Assembly: GCF_000513095.1 (NCBI RefSeq)
Contig: NZ_BAUT01000002.1
Location: forward strand, 62,001 to 126,000
Direction: 5' to 3'
DNA: 64,000 nucleotides
From: Halalkalibacter wakoensis JCM 9140
GTDB taxonomy: Bacteria; Bacillota; Bacilli; Bacillales; Bacillaceae_D
Below are positions 54,785-64,000 of this stretch, one piece after another (position 1 is the first letter of the stretch; the number at the start of each line of letters is the position of its first letter). The position numbers and the translations under genes are program-made. The notes under the pieces were generated by a model, which was not told where the DNA came from, searched no databases, and saw only the letters and a list, made by a program, of their open reading frames with translations.

Positions 54785-54821
54785 AAGGTAACCAGATAGC
54801 CTGGTTGCCTTTTCTTTTTTT
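54785..54821 (+). terminator. Terminator
   Basis: Stem AAGGTAACCAG/CTGGTTGCCTT (one G-T), five-base loop, tail TTCTTTTTTT. Confidence 0.88.
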
Positions 54822-54893
54822 GAAATTTTGACAAATGATTTATTCTCGTAGATAATAATCTATTGAACTTTTTTATGAATCGGAGGCCTTTTT

Positions 54894-56843
54894 TTGAAAA
54901 CGAATAATCAGTTGCCATTTGCCTATGACAGAAGCCAACCATTTTTTGAGCGTTTAAATGAATGGGTTGGTGATGTTTTTTACGATATATTGCCTGAAGC
55001 TGGATTAGAGCTTCGTGATGAACAAGTTTATATGGCGTTTCAAGTAGAAAAAGCTTTCATCGATAAGAAAATTATGTTTGCAGAAGCTGGAGTCGGGACG
55101 GGAAAGACGATTGTCTATCTTTTGTATGCATTATGCTATGCAAGATATATGAGAAAACCTGCTATAATCGCATGTGCGGATGAGTCTCTTATTGAACAAT
55201 TAGTTAAAAAAGGAGGAGATATTGATAAATTATCAAAAATCTTGGGGCTTAATATTGATGCGAGATTAGCGAAATCAAAGGAACAATACCTATGTTTGCA
55301 AAAGCTTGATCAAGAACGAGCCAAAGATGATTATGATGAACTTTATGATGAAATTCACGTCGAACTTCCTTCCTTTGTTCATGCAAATGAGACCTTACAA
55401 TCGTTTCATCATTATGGAGATCGAAAAGAATATCCGCATTTAACGAATGAGGAATGGAATAAAGTCGGTTGGGACTCCTTTCAAGATTGTTTTGTCTGTG
55501 ACAAGCGTCATCGCTGTGGACAAACATTATCGCGTGAGCATTACCGGAAATCAACCGATTTGTTAATCTGCTCACATGATTTCTATATGGAACATGTGTG
55601 GACATATGATTCTAGAATTCGAGAAGGACAATTGCCTCTTTTACCTGAAGCGAGTACCGTGATTTTTGATGAAGGTCACTTGCTCGAAGTAGCAGCTCAA
55701 AAAGCATTAACGTATAAAATGCGTCATGACGTGATGGAAGAACTGCTCACGCGTCTTTTGGAAAATGACGTAAGAGAAGAGTTTGCTGTTCTTGTGGATG
55801 AACTGATTTCTCAAAGTCTTCATTTTTCTTATGTTCTCCGTGATCATTCAAAAAAGGTAGAAGGGTCAAACCGTAAAGAACTAGTGTTTACTTCAGAGGT
55901 TTTAGAAGAAGCAACTCGAATGACGCAATTGATTGCCAAGCTTGAAGATGAGATCGTATTTGAAAGTGAAATGTATACGATTGATCAATATCAATTAAAA
56001 ATTGTTGAAGAGCATCTGGATATGATTCATCATGCGTTAAAGATTTTTGTTGGTGTTGACAATGCTATTTCGTGGGTGGAAGAAAGTGAATTTGGTATAA
56101 CGCTTGTTATTATGCCACGTCTTGTTGAAGAGGTATTAAAAGAAAAAGTGTTTTCTAAAAAGCTCCCGTTCCTTTTTACCTCTGCTACCTTATCGACAAA
56201 TGAGTCTTTTGATTATCTAGCTAATAGTTTAGGAATTGAAGAATATGCATCGTTCTCTGTGGAGTCTCCTTTTGATTATCGTGAGCAAATGGAGTTGTTT
56301 GCCCCAGTTGTTCATAAAATAGAAGAGAAGATTGAGCATACTAAATGGCTTCTTGAAGAGACAAATGGACGAGCTTTGCTATTATTTACGAGCGAAGAAG
56401 AGCTTTTGCAATTTAAAGATCTTGTCCATAATGATTCAGATTTTTCAAAGTGGAACATTCTATTTGAAGGAGATCAGGAAATTAGTCAGCTTATTTCCAT
56501 TTTCCAGGAACAAATAGAGACGGTTTTATGTGCAGTTAGCTTATGGGAAGGTCTTGATATTCCAGGAGAATCTCTAGCAAATGTGATTATTTGGTCACTT
56601 CCTTTTCCTCCAAACGATCCTGTTTTTGAAGCAAAACGAAAAGCGAGTGATCATTCGTTTGATTCGGTTGATATTCCCCACATGCTGCTACGGTTACGTC
56701 AAGGAATTGGACGATTAATCCGCACACATGAAGACAAGGGGATTGTTACGATTTTCGATCAACAATTATATGATAACAGTGATTTGCTGAGCCGTGTTAA
56801 AGAAGTGCTCCCAGCTGGTGTGGAACTAAAAGCAAAGCGCTAA
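54894..56843 (+). CDS. ypvA: XPD/DinG-like ATP-dependent helicase YpvA
   Basis: A 649-residue superfamily-2 helicase of the XPD/DinG branch. Walker A EAGVGTGKT (about residue 64), an Fe-S type cysteine set (Cys133 and the C-F-V-C-D-K-R-H-R-C cluster near 199-208), DEGH (about 258), S-A-T and the Q-x-x-G-R-x-x-R motif VI near residue 605. Size is close to B. subtilis YpvA (about 640). Likely acts on DNA repair intermediates. TTG start with GGAGG upstream at good spacing. Confidence 0.85.
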   Translation: MKTNNQLPFAYDRSQPFFERLNEWVGDVFYDILPEAGLELRDEQVYMAFQVEKAFIDKKIMFAEAGVGTGKTIVYLLYALCYARYMRKPAIIACADESLIEQLVKKGGDIDKLSKILGLNIDARLAKSKEQYLCLQKLDQERAKDDYDELYDEIHVELPSFVHANETLQSFHHYGDRKEYPHLTNEEWNKVGWDSFQDCFVCDKRHRCGQTLSREHYRKSTDLLICSHDFYMEHVWTYDSRIREGQLPLLPEASTVIFDEGHLLEVAAQKALTYKMRHDVMEELLTRLLENDVREEFAVLVDELISQSLHFSYVLRDHSKKVEGSNRKELVFTSEVLEEATRMTQLIAKLEDEIVFESEMYTIDQYQLKIVEEHLDMIHHALKIFVGVDNAISWVEESEFGITLVIMPRLVEEVLKEKVFSKKLPFLFTSATLSTNESFDYLANSLGIEEYASFSVESPFDYREQMELFAPVVHKIEEKIEHTKWLLEETNGRALLLFTSEEELLQFKDLVHNDSDFSKWNILFEGDQEISQLISIFQEQIETVLCAVSLWEGLDIPGESLANVIIWSLPFPPNDPVFEAKRKASDHSFDSVDIPHMLLRLRQGIGRLIRTHEDKGIVTIFDQQLYDNSDLLSRVKEVLPAGVELKAKR

Positions 56844-56926
56844 TAATAGATGGTATTTACTTATATGGACGAGTTCGGTAATCTAGTAAGTGAATACATA
56901 CATTATTGGCGGGAGAGGATTCATAC

Positions 56927-57715
56927 ATGATTAAAGCAATCTTTTTTGATCTCGATGACACGCTGCTTTGGGACCAACGCAGTGTAAAAAAGGCATTTGA
57001 AGCAACTTGTAAGCTAGCAGCTGAGAAGTACAACTTAAATTCAGATGAACTAGAGGAAGCTGTTCGTAAAGAAGCAAGTGAGTTGTACGCTGGCTATGAG
57101 ACGTATGAGTTTACAAAAATGATTGGGATTAATCCTTTTGAAGGGTTATGGGGCAATTTCTTAGATGAGGATGACCATTTTAGAAAAATGAAAGAAATCG
57201 TCCCAACATATCGGAAGGACGCTTGGACTAAAGGGCTACTAGCTCTCGGTATTGATGATCCTGATTTTGGCCATGAATTAGCAGAGCGGTTTCCAGTAGA
57301 ACGTCGTAACCATCCTTTCGTTTATGATGAATCCTTTCGCGTATTGGATCAGTTAAAGGAAAAGTATCGACTATTGCTCCTAACAAATGGCTCGCCTGAT
57401 TTACAAAATACAAAGCTGGACATAACACCAGAACTTGTCCCGTATTTTGATCAGATTATCATTTCTGGCGCATTTGGTCGTGGAAAGCCTGATCCAACAA
57501 TCTTCGAGCATGCTTTAGAAAAAATGGAATTAACAAAAGACGAGGCTATTATGGTTGGAGACAACTTAATGACGGATATTCTAGGTTCTTCCCGTGTTGG
57601 GATGAAATCGGTTTGGATTAATCGTCATCACAAGGAACGTAATGAAGTGGTTCCTACTTATGAGATTACAAACTTAGAGGAATTGTACGATATTTTAACT
57701 GAATTAAATAAATAA
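56927..57715 (+). CDS. HAD-superfamily phosphatase (YsaA-like)
   Basis: A 262-residue HAD hydrolase. Motif [11 protein letters not shown] (D8/D10 approximately), a helical cap domain (about 20-105), motif [10 protein letters not shown] (about 152), Lys of motif III in GRGKPDP and motif [14 protein letters not shown] (about 212). Close in layout to B. subtilis YsaA, reported as a phosphoserine phosphatase, but substrate is not certain. The ATG at 56927 is chosen for its GGGAGAGG site; an in-frame start 21 bases earlier has none. Confidence 0.8.
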   Translation: MIKAIFFDLDDTLLWDQRSVKKAFEATCKLAAEKYNLNSDELEEAVRKEASELYAGYETYEFTKMIGINPFEGLWGNFLDEDDHFRKMKEIVPTYRKDAWTKGLLALGIDDPDFGHELAERFPVERRNHPFVYDESFRVLDQLKEKYRLLLLTNGSPDLQNTKLDITPELVPYFDQIIISGAFGRGKPDPTIFEHALEKMELTKDEAIMVGDNLMTDILGSSRVGMKSVWINRHHKERNEVVPTYEITNLEELYDILTELNK

Positions 57716-57748
57716 GAAAGAGGGCGCATTGTGTCGCCCTCTTTTCTT
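57716..57748 (+). terminator. Terminator
   Basis: Stem AAAGAGGGCG/CGCCCTCTTT, eight-base loop, T4-C-T2. Confidence 0.9.
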
Positions 57749-57877
57749 ATTTTGTTTCTAATCGAAATAAATGGAGTTTCTTGGTTACATTAGATGATGT
57801 GAGGTGTCATCATCCATCAAAAAGAACAGTTACAAAACATCACTTTAAAAAAGTTAGTTAAAAACCGTTTACAAGTT

Positions 57878-57899
57878 ATCGGTTTAGTTATAAACTGAT
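57878..57899 (+). promoter_or_regulatory. MarR-type operator in front of the mhq-like operon
   Basis: ATCGGTTTA-GTTA-TAAACTGAT, an imperfect palindrome with 9-bp half-sites (one mismatch), ending 26 bases before the MarR-type gene's TTG start. Position and form fit autorepression by that regulator. A clear -10/-35 pair is not visible. Confidence 0.6.
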
Positions 57900-57925
57900 A
57901 GGGTAACATAAAGGAGTGCATGCGT

Positions 57926-58369
57926 TTGGCTGAAAACGAGACGCTTGGAAAACAAGAAGTTCGCCTAGGATTATTGCTTTGGTTTCGTCTAGCAAGGTTT
58001 TATAATGAAAGCAACCGAAAATCAAATCAACATGTAAAAAGCTGGGGATTAACAATTGCTCAATTTGATTTACTTGCACAAATTGGAGTCCATCAACCCA
58101 TTTCACAGCAGGAGCTTGCAGAAAAGTTGTTCGTAAGCAAAGGCAATATTACACAAATGCTTGTGAAATTGGAGAAGCTAGAGCTAGTTGAGCGGAAACA
58201 AGAGTGGCGCGTAAAGAGAATCACCTTAACGCCTAAAGGAGAACAGTTGTTTCAAGATGTCGTGCCTAAACAAGAACGATTTCAAGCTGCTCAATTTGCA
58301 AAGCTAGATTATCATGAACAAAAACAGCTACTTTCTTTATTAAAAAAATTAGATCAAGTTAGCGAATAA
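57926..58369 (+). CDS. mhqR: MarR-family repressor, MhqR-like
   Basis: A 147-residue winged-helix MarR regulator: LTIAQFDLLAQIGVHQPISQ, then the recognition helix SQQELAEKLFVSKGNITQML and wing RVKRITLTPKGEQLF. One class of these (MhqR) responds to quinones and represses ring-cleavage dioxygenase and esterase genes; the next two genes are exactly those functions, which supports the name. TTG start at 57926 is nine bases after AAGGAG; the ATG at 57920 is too close. Confidence 0.78.
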   Translation: MAENETLGKQEVRLGLLLWFRLARFYNESNRKSNQHVKSWGLTIAQFDLLAQIGVHQPISQQELAEKLFVSKGNITQMLVKLEKLELVERKQEWRVKRITLTPKGEQLFQDVVPKQERFQAAQFAKLDYHEQKQLLSLLKKLDQVSE

Positions 58370-58385
58370 CAAAAGGAGTGAGAGA

Positions 58386-59369
58386 ATGGGCGTGAAACCT
58401 TTATTAGGGCAACATCATGTGTCAGCCATTACAGCTAATGCGTCGGAAAATTATCGTTTTTATACGAAAGTGCTTGGTCTTCGACTTGTCAAAAAAACGG
58501 TTAATCAAGATGATACCTCTATGTATCATTTATTTTATGCAGATGAGAGAGGAAACCCTGGAACCGATTTAACTTTTTTTGAAATCCCTCATGCAGGAAC
58601 GACTTATAAAGGGAATAATAGCATTTCCCTTACTTCTTTAAGAGTCCGAAATGATAAGGCTTTAACTTACTGGAAAGAACGGTTGGAACAGTTTGAAGTA
58701 GAGCATGAAGGAATTAAGTCAAAATACGGACGAAATGTGCTTTCTTTTCAAGACTTTGAAGGTCAACGACTAGAGTTTGTTTCAGATAAAAACAATGATG
58801 GAGTTTCAGGTGGAAAACCGTGGGATCAGAGCCCCGTTCCTGTTGAATTTGGGATTATTGGTTTAGGTCCTATTCATTTAACGGTTCCGAAATCCGAACT
58901 CACGGCAAAAATCTTAACCGATGTCATGAAGTATCGTGAAAAAGATTCGTATCCATCGGTTGTCGAAGGCCAGCCGTCTATACGTGTATTTGAGACAGGA
59001 GAAGGAGGAACAGGTGCTGAAGTCCACTTAGAGGAACGTACGGATCTACCGAGGGAGCGCCCTGGTCGTGGAAGTGTCCATCATGTTGCATTTAGAGTAG
59101 AAACGGAAGAAGAGATGAGGAAATGGGTAACTTATCTTAAAGAAATTCGAGTTCCTAATTCGGGGTTTGTTGAGAGGTATTATTTTCGTTCTCTTTATTT
59201 TCGTGAGCCTAATGGCATATTATTCGAGCTTGCAACAGATGGTCCTGGATTTGAGGGTGATGAACCCTTCGAACAATTAGGTGAAAGGCTTGCTTTGCCA
59301 CCCTATTTCGAGGATCAACGTGCTGAAATTGAAGCGAAAATAAAACCTCTACAGACAAAAGGAGAATAA
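58386..59369 (+). CDS. mhqO: Glyoxalase-fold dioxygenase, MhqO/MhqE/MhqA type
   Basis: A 327-residue protein made of two vicinal-oxygen-chelate repeats. Metal-ligand His in LLGQHHVSAI (about residue 10), SVHHVAFRV (about 237) and Glu in GILFELATDGPGF (about 281). Two-domain glyoxalase dioxygenases of this kind (MhqA/E/O) open quinone or catechol rings and give resistance to hydroquinones. It lies 16 bases after mhqR and five bases before the esterase gene: an mhq operon. Confidence 0.8.
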   Translation: MGVKPLLGQHHVSAITANASENYRFYTKVLGLRLVKKTVNQDDTSMYHLFYADERGNPGTDLTFFEIPHAGTTYKGNNSISLTSLRVRNDKALTYWKERLEQFEVEHEGIKSKYGRNVLSFQDFEGQRLEFVSDKNNDGVSGGKPWDQSPVPVEFGIIGLGPIHLTVPKSELTAKILTDVMKYREKDSYPSVVEGQPSIRVFETGEGGTGAEVHLEERTDLPRERPGRGSVHHVAFRVETEEEMRKWVTYLKEIRVPNSGFVERYYFRSLYFREPNGILFELATDGPGFEGDEPFEQLGERLALPPYFEDQRAEIEAKIKPLQTKGE

Positions 59370-59374
59370 ATACA

Positions 59375-59986
59375 ATGAAACATATTTACAAAGAAGGTTC
59401 AAATAAGAATTTACCAACGTTATTGTTGTTGCATGGAACGGGTGGAAATGAGCAAGATTTAATTCCTCTTGCTAATATGATTGCTCAAGATGCTAGCATC
59501 TTGAGTGTGAGAGGAAATATTTTAGAAAACGGGATGCCACGGTTTTTTCGTCGTTTAGCTGAAGGGGTTTTCGATGAAGAAGATTTGGTTTTTCGTACAA
59601 ATGAATTAAATGAATTTGTTACGGAAAGTGCAGACACGTATGGTTTTGACAGAAGCAATGTTGTGGCGATTGGGTATTCAAATGGTGCTAATATTGCTGC
59701 TAGCATGATGTACCATCATCAAAGATCGTTAAAAGGTGGAATCTTATTTCATGCAATGGTACCTCGACGTGGTGTCGACCTTCCAAACTTATCAGACACA
59801 TCTGTGTTTATTGGGGCAGGGAAACGTGATCCACTTATTCCTTTAGAAGAAACAAAAGAATTAGTCAAAGACCTAGAAAAAGCCAATGCGAAAGTGAGCG
59901 AATTTTGGGTTGATGGTGGGCATCAACTTGTTAGGGAAGAAGTTGAAAAAGCAAAAGAGTGGTTTGATCAAACGTACCGTGGATAA
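59375..59986 (+). CDS. mhqD: Phospholipase/carboxylesterase, MhqD-like
   Basis: A 203-residue alpha/beta-hydrolase. Oxyanion start LLLHGTGGNEQDL (about residue 13), nucleophile elbow GYSNGAN (Ser about 98), acid and His in GKRDPLIP and DGGHQLV (about 188). The MhqD/YodD group handles quinone-derived esters. RBS GGAGAA. The operon ends with a long hairpin. Confidence 0.82.
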   Translation: MKHIYKEGSNKNLPTLLLLHGTGGNEQDLIPLANMIAQDASILSVRGNILENGMPRFFRRLAEGVFDEEDLVFRTNELNEFVTESADTYGFDRSNVVAIGYSNGANIAASMMYHHQRSLKGGILFHAMVPRRGVDLPNLSDTSVFIGAGKRDPLIPLEETKELVKDLEKANAKVSEFWVDGGHQLVREEVEKAKEWFDQTYRG

Positions 59987-59988
59987 TA

Positions 59989-60034
59989 AATTCGGGTTGT
60001 TCTTTAGTCTATTTGACAAAAGAACAACCGAATT
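59989..60034. terminator. Stem-loop between convergent genes
   Basis: Near-perfect stem AATTCGGGTTGTTCTTT/AAAGAACAACCGAATT with a 12-base loop. T-tracts are weak, but its position suggests termination of both the mhq operon and the convergent small gene. Confidence 0.65.
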
Positions 60035-60045
60035 AAGTCATTCGC

Positions 60046-60300
60046 TCAAATTCCTCTTATCATAATTTCACGTACCTCATTAAGTCTCTTCTGAGTGTCT
60101 TTTAATCGTTCATGATGACGACCTTCGTCAACAAGTTTGTCAACCTCATCTTGGATCTCTCCTAACTCTTTTTGAACGAACGCATACTCTGTAGGATCAT
60201 TTTCTCGAATCATTTTTACTTCCATGAGTTCTGTTAAAGCTCGGTCAATCACATGTTGTGCACGATAAATACAATCCTCAATATACTCTTCTGACTCCAT
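60046..60300 (-). CDS. Small helical protein, YtzC/DUF2524-like
   Basis: An 84-residue, highly charged, two-helix protein (YRAQHVIDRALTELMEVKMI, then EIQDEVDKLVDEGRHHERL). It resembles the short coiled-coil YtzC family of Bacillus in length and pattern; the assignment is from memory and tentative. AAGGAGAAG site before the ATG. Confidence 0.6.
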   Translation of the reverse strand: MESEEYIEDCIYRAQHVIDRALTELMEVKMIRENDPTEYAFVQKELGEIQDEVDKLVDEGRHHERLKDTQKRLNEVREIMIRGI

Positions 60301-60449
60301 AATCTTCTCCTTTACTATCCGGATGACTAGTCATAATGTACGTCAAAAACAAGCTTTTCATACGAAGTGAAAAGAAGGATCTATGCATATCAATATGGAA
60401 ATAGGTATATACCAGCTAATAGGCTTATTAAAGTGTGAGGAGTGAACCG

Positions 60450-62744
60450 ATGTCTCGTAATTCAGAATGGCAAGAAGAGCAACAAAGAGTGAATTTTATA
60501 ATAGAGGAAGTGAAAAAGAGAGAACTCACCTTACAGGAGAAATTAGGTACAACCAAGGAAGAGGTTGTAGATATACGGAAGAACTTTTGGGAGGATGTTA
60601 CCGTTAATTTTGAAAATGCCGATGAAGCTGCCGAAACACATGCTAGTATTAAGCAGCAAGCTGAGCTTATGTCAGAACGGGAAAGAAGCCATCAACATGA
60701 TCTTAAGCAACTGAAACATTTACATAAGCTAAAAGATTCTCCTTACTTTGGTCGAATTGATTTTTTAGAAAATGGGGAATCAGAAATAGAAAAGGTGTAT
60801 ATCGGAACATCATCATTTGTTGACAACGATGGTGTGGATTTTTACGTATACGATTGGCGAGCACCAATCTCAAATTTGTATTATGATTATGGACCGGGAC
60901 CAGGAACGTATGAGACGCCGTCTGGAGCTATTTCAGGTGAAATAGAGGTTAAGAAACAGTACATTATTCGTCAAGGAACCATTGAGCATATGTTTAACAC
61001 AGGGATCACAATTGGAGATGAAATGCTTCAAGAGGTGTTAGGCGGTCAATCGGATACTCAAATGAAAAACATTGTTGGGACGATTCAGAAAGAGCAGAAT
61101 CAAATCATCCGAAACGATCGGGGGCGCTTGCTCATTGTCCAAGGTGTTGCCGGAAGTGGGAAAACGTCAGCAGCTTTGCAACGAGTTGCTTATTTGTTGT
61201 ATCGATTCCGAAATACTTTGAGTGCCGATCAAATTGTATTGTTCTCACCAAACCCTTTATTTAATAGTTATGTCTCTACCGTTCTCCCGGAACTTGGTGA
61301 AGACAATATGCAGCAAACAACGTTTCAATCTTACTTAGAATACCGATTAGGTGATGAGTGGACGTTAGAAGATCCATTTCATCAAATGGAGTACATTTTA
61401 TCCTCTTCAAATGACGAATTGTACGAACAGCAAGTAGAAACAATTAAGATGAAGTCGTCCTTATATTACATGGAACAAATGGATCATTATCTAAGCAAGC
61501 TAGAAAATGAGGGATTGGTGTTTCGAGATTTAATTTTTCAAGGGGAAACGTTCGTAGAGAAGGAAACCATTTACGAATATTTCTATGAAATTGATGATTC
61601 GATATCGATTCCAAATCGTTTGCAAATGGTCAGTGAGATGCTCCTAAAAAAAATAAGGAAGTTGGAAATCGAAGAGAGAGAAAAAGAATGGGTTGATAAG
61701 GAAGTAGAACTACTTGATAACGAAATCCTTTTAAAAGTTCATCAAAAAGTTCAAAATGAGATGAAGAAAGACTCAGACCATTTTTATGAATATGATCGAG
61801 AACAGCAATTATTGCGAGCTCTTGTTGTGAAAAGAAAATGTAAGAAAATAAAAAGTGCTGTTTCAAATCTTTATTTTTTAGATATGTTAACGGTCTATAA
61901 ACAATTAATGCAAGAGATCTTGCCAGCTAACCTTTATGAACAATCCATAAAAAAAATAAATGAAGGTTTGTTTCCATATGAAGATGCAACTCCTTATTTG
62001 TATGTGAAAGGCAAACTCGAAGGATTTCAAGTGAATGCTAAGATACGGCATGTGTTCATAGACGAAGCTCAAGATTATTCCCCTTTTCAGTTTGCTTTTA
62101 TTAAAAATATGTTTCCGAGAGCAAAAATGACGGTATTGGGCGATAAAAATCAGTCAATTTATGCACATTCGAAAGAAAGTAGTTTCTCAGCTCTTCAATC
62201 GTTGTATGATGATGGGGAGGTCGAAAAATATGAATTAACACAAAGCTACCGCTCAACGAGACAAATTATTAATTTTGCGAAAAAAATTATTCTAGCTGAT
62301 ATTGAGCCATTTAACCGAGAAGGAGAAAAGCCATTACTTTGGAAGGCACAAACAAAAAAGCAAATGAATGAAAACGTCATTGAGCGCGTTAAACATTTGA
62401 GAAGATCGTTTGGTACGGTTGCCATTATTTGCAAAACTGCAGCGGAAAGCAAATCATTGTATGAGGCGATTTATCATCATCTAGACGTTCGTCTTATGAC
62501 GAAACATTCAACTGGATATGAATCATCCATTTTAATCATCCCGTCCTACTTAGCAAAAGGAGTCGAATTTGACGCTGTCGTAGTATATGATGCTTCACGA
62601 TCAACCTATAATAAGGAAAGTGAACGAAAACTACTTTATACCATTTGTACACGAGCTATGCATTCATTGGATGTTTTCTATGTGGAGGAGAAAAGTCCTT
62701 TATTATCCAATGTATCTAAAGAAACGTTTCAAGAAAGAATGTAA
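60450..62744 (+). CDS. helD: RNA polymerase recycling motor HelD (UvrD-like)
   Basis: A 764-residue superfamily-1 ATPase. An N-terminal coiled coil (residues 1-90) that enters the RNA polymerase secondary channel, Walker A GVAGSGKTSAALQ (about 234), DEAQDYSPFQ, and QSYRSTRQI near residue 600. HelD binds core RNA polymerase and frees it from DNA using ATP. ATG with GAGGAG eight bases upstream. Length is that of B. subtilis HelD (774). Confidence 0.9.
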   Translation: MSRNSEWQEEQQRVNFIIEEVKKRELTLQEKLGTTKEEVVDIRKNFWEDVTVNFENADEAAETHASIKQQAELMSERERSHQHDLKQLKHLHKLKDSPYFGRIDFLENGESEIEKVYIGTSSFVDNDGVDFYVYDWRAPISNLYYDYGPGPGTYETPSGAISGEIEVKKQYIIRQGTIEHMFNTGITIGDEMLQEVLGGQSDTQMKNIVGTIQKEQNQIIRNDRGRLLIVQGVAGSGKTSAALQRVAYLLYRFRNTLSADQIVLFSPNPLFNSYVSTVLPELGEDNMQQTTFQSYLEYRLGDEWTLEDPFHQMEYILSSSNDELYEQQVETIKMKSSLYYMEQMDHYLSKLENEGLVFRDLIFQGETFVEKETIYEYFYEIDDSISIPNRLQMVSEMLLKKIRKLEIEEREKEWVDKEVELLDNEILLKVHQKVQNEMKKDSDHFYEYDREQQLLRALVVKRKCKKIKSAVSNLYFLDMLTVYKQLMQEILPANLYEQSIKKINEGLFPYEDATPYLYVKGKLEGFQVNAKIRHVFIDEAQDYSPFQFAFIKNMFPRAKMTVLGDKNQSIYAHSKESSFSALQSLYDDGEVEKYELTQSYRSTRQIINFAKKIILADIEPFNREGEKPLLWKAQTKKQMNENVIERVKHLRRSFGTVAIICKTAAESKSLYEAIYHHLDVRLMTKHSTGYESSILIIPSYLAKGVEFDAVVVYDASRSTYNKESERKLLYTICTRAMHSLDVFYVEEKSPLLSNVSKETFQERM

Positions 62745-62813
62745 AGCTTTTCACTTTCTTTTTTGAGCCGAATCATCAATAATGTTAATGATCACATATT
62801 AGGAGGTTTTTAG

Positions 62814-63643
62814 ATGACTCTCAATTTACAATCAACGGTCACATTACATAACGGAGTGAAAATGCCATGGTTTGGTTTAGGGGTATATAAGGCAGAAAAT
62901 GGACAAGAAGTTGTAAATGCGGTACGTGCAGCTATTAAAGCTGGCTACAAAAGTATTGATACAGCTGCCATTTACCAAAATGAAGAAGGCGTAGGGCAGG
63001 CTATTAAAGAATCTGGAGTTGACCGAGGTGAATTGTTCATTACGTCAAAGGTTTGGAATGCAGACCAAGGGTATGATACGACACTCCAAGCATTTGAAAC
63101 AAGCCTCCAGAAGCTAGGACTTGATTATTTAGATTTGTATTTAATTCATTGGCCTACTGCCGGTAAATACAAAGATACGTGGAAAGCTCTTGAAACTCTA
63201 TATAAAGCTGGTCGTATTAAAGCGATTGGGGTAAGCAATTTCCATATTCGTCATTTAGAGGATTTATTAAAAGATGCTGAGATTAAACCAATGGTCAATC
63301 AAGTAGAATATCATCCGCATTTAGCTCAAGTTGAACTAAAAGCTTTTTGCAGAGAGCAAGGAATTCAATTAGAAGCTTGGTCTCCACTTAAACAGGGAGA
63401 GCTATTGCAGGATGAAACGATAAAGGGTATTGCAGAGAAATATGGAAAATCACCTGCCAAGTTATTTTACGCTGGGATATACAAAATGAAGTGGTAACCA
63501 TTCCGAAGTCAGTAAAAGAACAAAGAATTGTCGATAATGCGAATATCTATGATTTTGTCTTATCTGAGGAAGATATGCACGCAATCAATTCGTTAAATAA
63601 AAACGAACGAGTAGGACCAGATCCTGATAATTTTAATTTTTAA
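62814..63643 (+). CDS. yvgN: Aldo/keto reductase (YvgN-like), frameshifted near the C-terminus
   Basis: NADPH-dependent reductase of aldehydes such as methylglyoxal and glyoxal. Catalytic residues: Asp and Tyr in SIDTAAIYQNEEGVG, Lys in FITSKVW and His in YLIHWP. The frame breaks at 63461: one G (AAG-GTT) restores KVILRWDIQNEVVTIPKSV and the normal ending, giving 276 residues, the size of YvgN. Without it the protein ends after about 227 residues. AGGAGG site at the start. Confidence 0.85.
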
Positions 63644-63657
63644 TTACCATGTTAGAT

Positions 63658-63686
63658 GAGTACCTGATTAAGATAATCAGGTACTC
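63658..63686. terminator. Hairpin between the two aldo/keto reductase genes
   Basis: Eleven-base-pair stem GAGTACCTGAT/ATCAGGTACTC with a seven-base loop; no T-tract on the plus side. Confidence 0.5.
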
Positions 63687-63713
63687 ACCATTATTCATAA
63701 GGGAGAGATGTAA

Positions 63714-64000
63714 ATGAATTATCGTCAATTAGGTGATACCGAGTTAAAAGTAAGTGAATTAAGCTTTGGAACGTGGGCAATTGGTGGATCATGGGGAACT
63801 TCAGACGATAAAGAGGCTATACTAGGATTGGAAAAAGCAATGGCAGCTGGAGTGAACTTTTTTGATACCGCTGATGTGTATGGGGACGGACATGCAGAGA
63901 AATTGCTTGGCGAAGCAACAAAAGGAAAAGAGGACGACATCCATATAGCAACAAAATTTTGCCGTGCAGGCGATATTCATGATTTAAAAACATATTCAGC
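63714..64000 (+). CDS. Aldo/keto reductase, partial at window end
   Basis: Starts MNYRQLGDTELKVSELSFG with GGGAGAG upstream and runs off the window after 95 residues. N-terminal motifs of a second, different aldo/keto reductase: FGTWAIGGSWG, FFDTADVYGDGHAEKLLG (catalytic Asp and Tyr) and HIATKFC with the Lys. More like the YccK/oxidoreductase branch than YvgN. It is adjacent to the yvgN-like gene. Confidence 0.85.
   Translation, partial: MNYRQLGDTELKVSELSFGTWAIGGSWGTSDDKEAILGLEKAMAAGVNFFDTADVYGDGHAEKLLGEATKGKEDDIHIATKFCRAGDIHDLKTYS

Noticed and set aside
60323-60334. ATGACTAGTCAT perfect palindrome upstream of helD
   Set aside because: 12-bp palindromes of this size occur by chance in 64 kb; no second copy or promoter context.

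Overview
The window looks like chromosomal DNA of a low-GC, endospore-forming Bacillaceae, most like the alkaliphilic Bacillus/Halalkalibacter group (inference from gene content). Indicators are spore coat genes (cotS/cotSA type), two germinant-receptor operons, bacillithiol genes (yojF-bshB2), strong AGGAGG ribosome sites and many Bacillus-type orthologues (ykpA, recQ, degV, yoxD, ypvA, helD). No rRNA or tRNA genes and no CRISPR array were seen.

Layout. 0-6.8 kb: cotS-like kinase and a cotSA-like glycosyltransferase with a long acidic repeat tail, small hypotheticals, an MntP/YtaF-family membrane protein, a cysteine desulfurase and a Cys-rich protein. 7-14.4 kb: odhAB of the TCA cycle (odhA carries a frameshift), a DedA protein and an ABC-F ATPase. 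14.4-25.7 kb: RecQ, DegV, a SCP2-domain protein, an unidentified polytopic membrane protein, two lipoproteins, YuiD-like PAP2, yojF-bshB2, a hydroxyacid dehydrogenase and a membrane-anchored serine protease. 25.7-27.7 kb: an IS110-family (IS1111-group) element inserted in a GC-rich palindromic repeat. 27.9-32 kb: a copper block (csoR, copZ, copA, a His-rich micro-ORF, ywbE) with two CsoR-type operators. 32-36.8 kb: MATE pump, DEAD-box helicase, and a purine-riboswitch-controlled amidohydrolase followed by a gamma-glutamylcyclotransferase-like gene. 36.9-45 kb: two tandem germinant-receptor operons (A-B-C, then D-B-A-C). 45-64 kb: fatty acid desaturase, YoxD reductase, branched-chain aminotransferase, acyltransferase/PAP2 pair, a two-component system, CBS and YciI proteins, YpvA helicase, a YsaA-like phosphatase, an mhq-type quinone-resistance operon, HelD and two aldo/keto reductases, the last cut by the window edge.

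The most interesting objects are: (1) the IS1111-group element, whose 3' noncoding region folds by hand into a bridge/seeker-RNA-like structure with guide loops matching the flanking target and the element's own end; (2) a C74 (guanine-class) purine riboswitch whose P1 strand is shared with the terminator, so it should switch ON, in front of a deaminase-like amidohydrolase; (3) a 48-codon His-rich membrane micro-ORF coupled between copA and ywbE; and (4) four apparent single-base losses at G/C positions that break odhA, the transposase, a CBS protein and an aldo/keto reductase, which together suggest homopolymer sequencing errors rather than true gene decay.

All identifications come from reading the sequence and from memory of the families; no database search was run. 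Residue positions are approximate unless a single residue is named.
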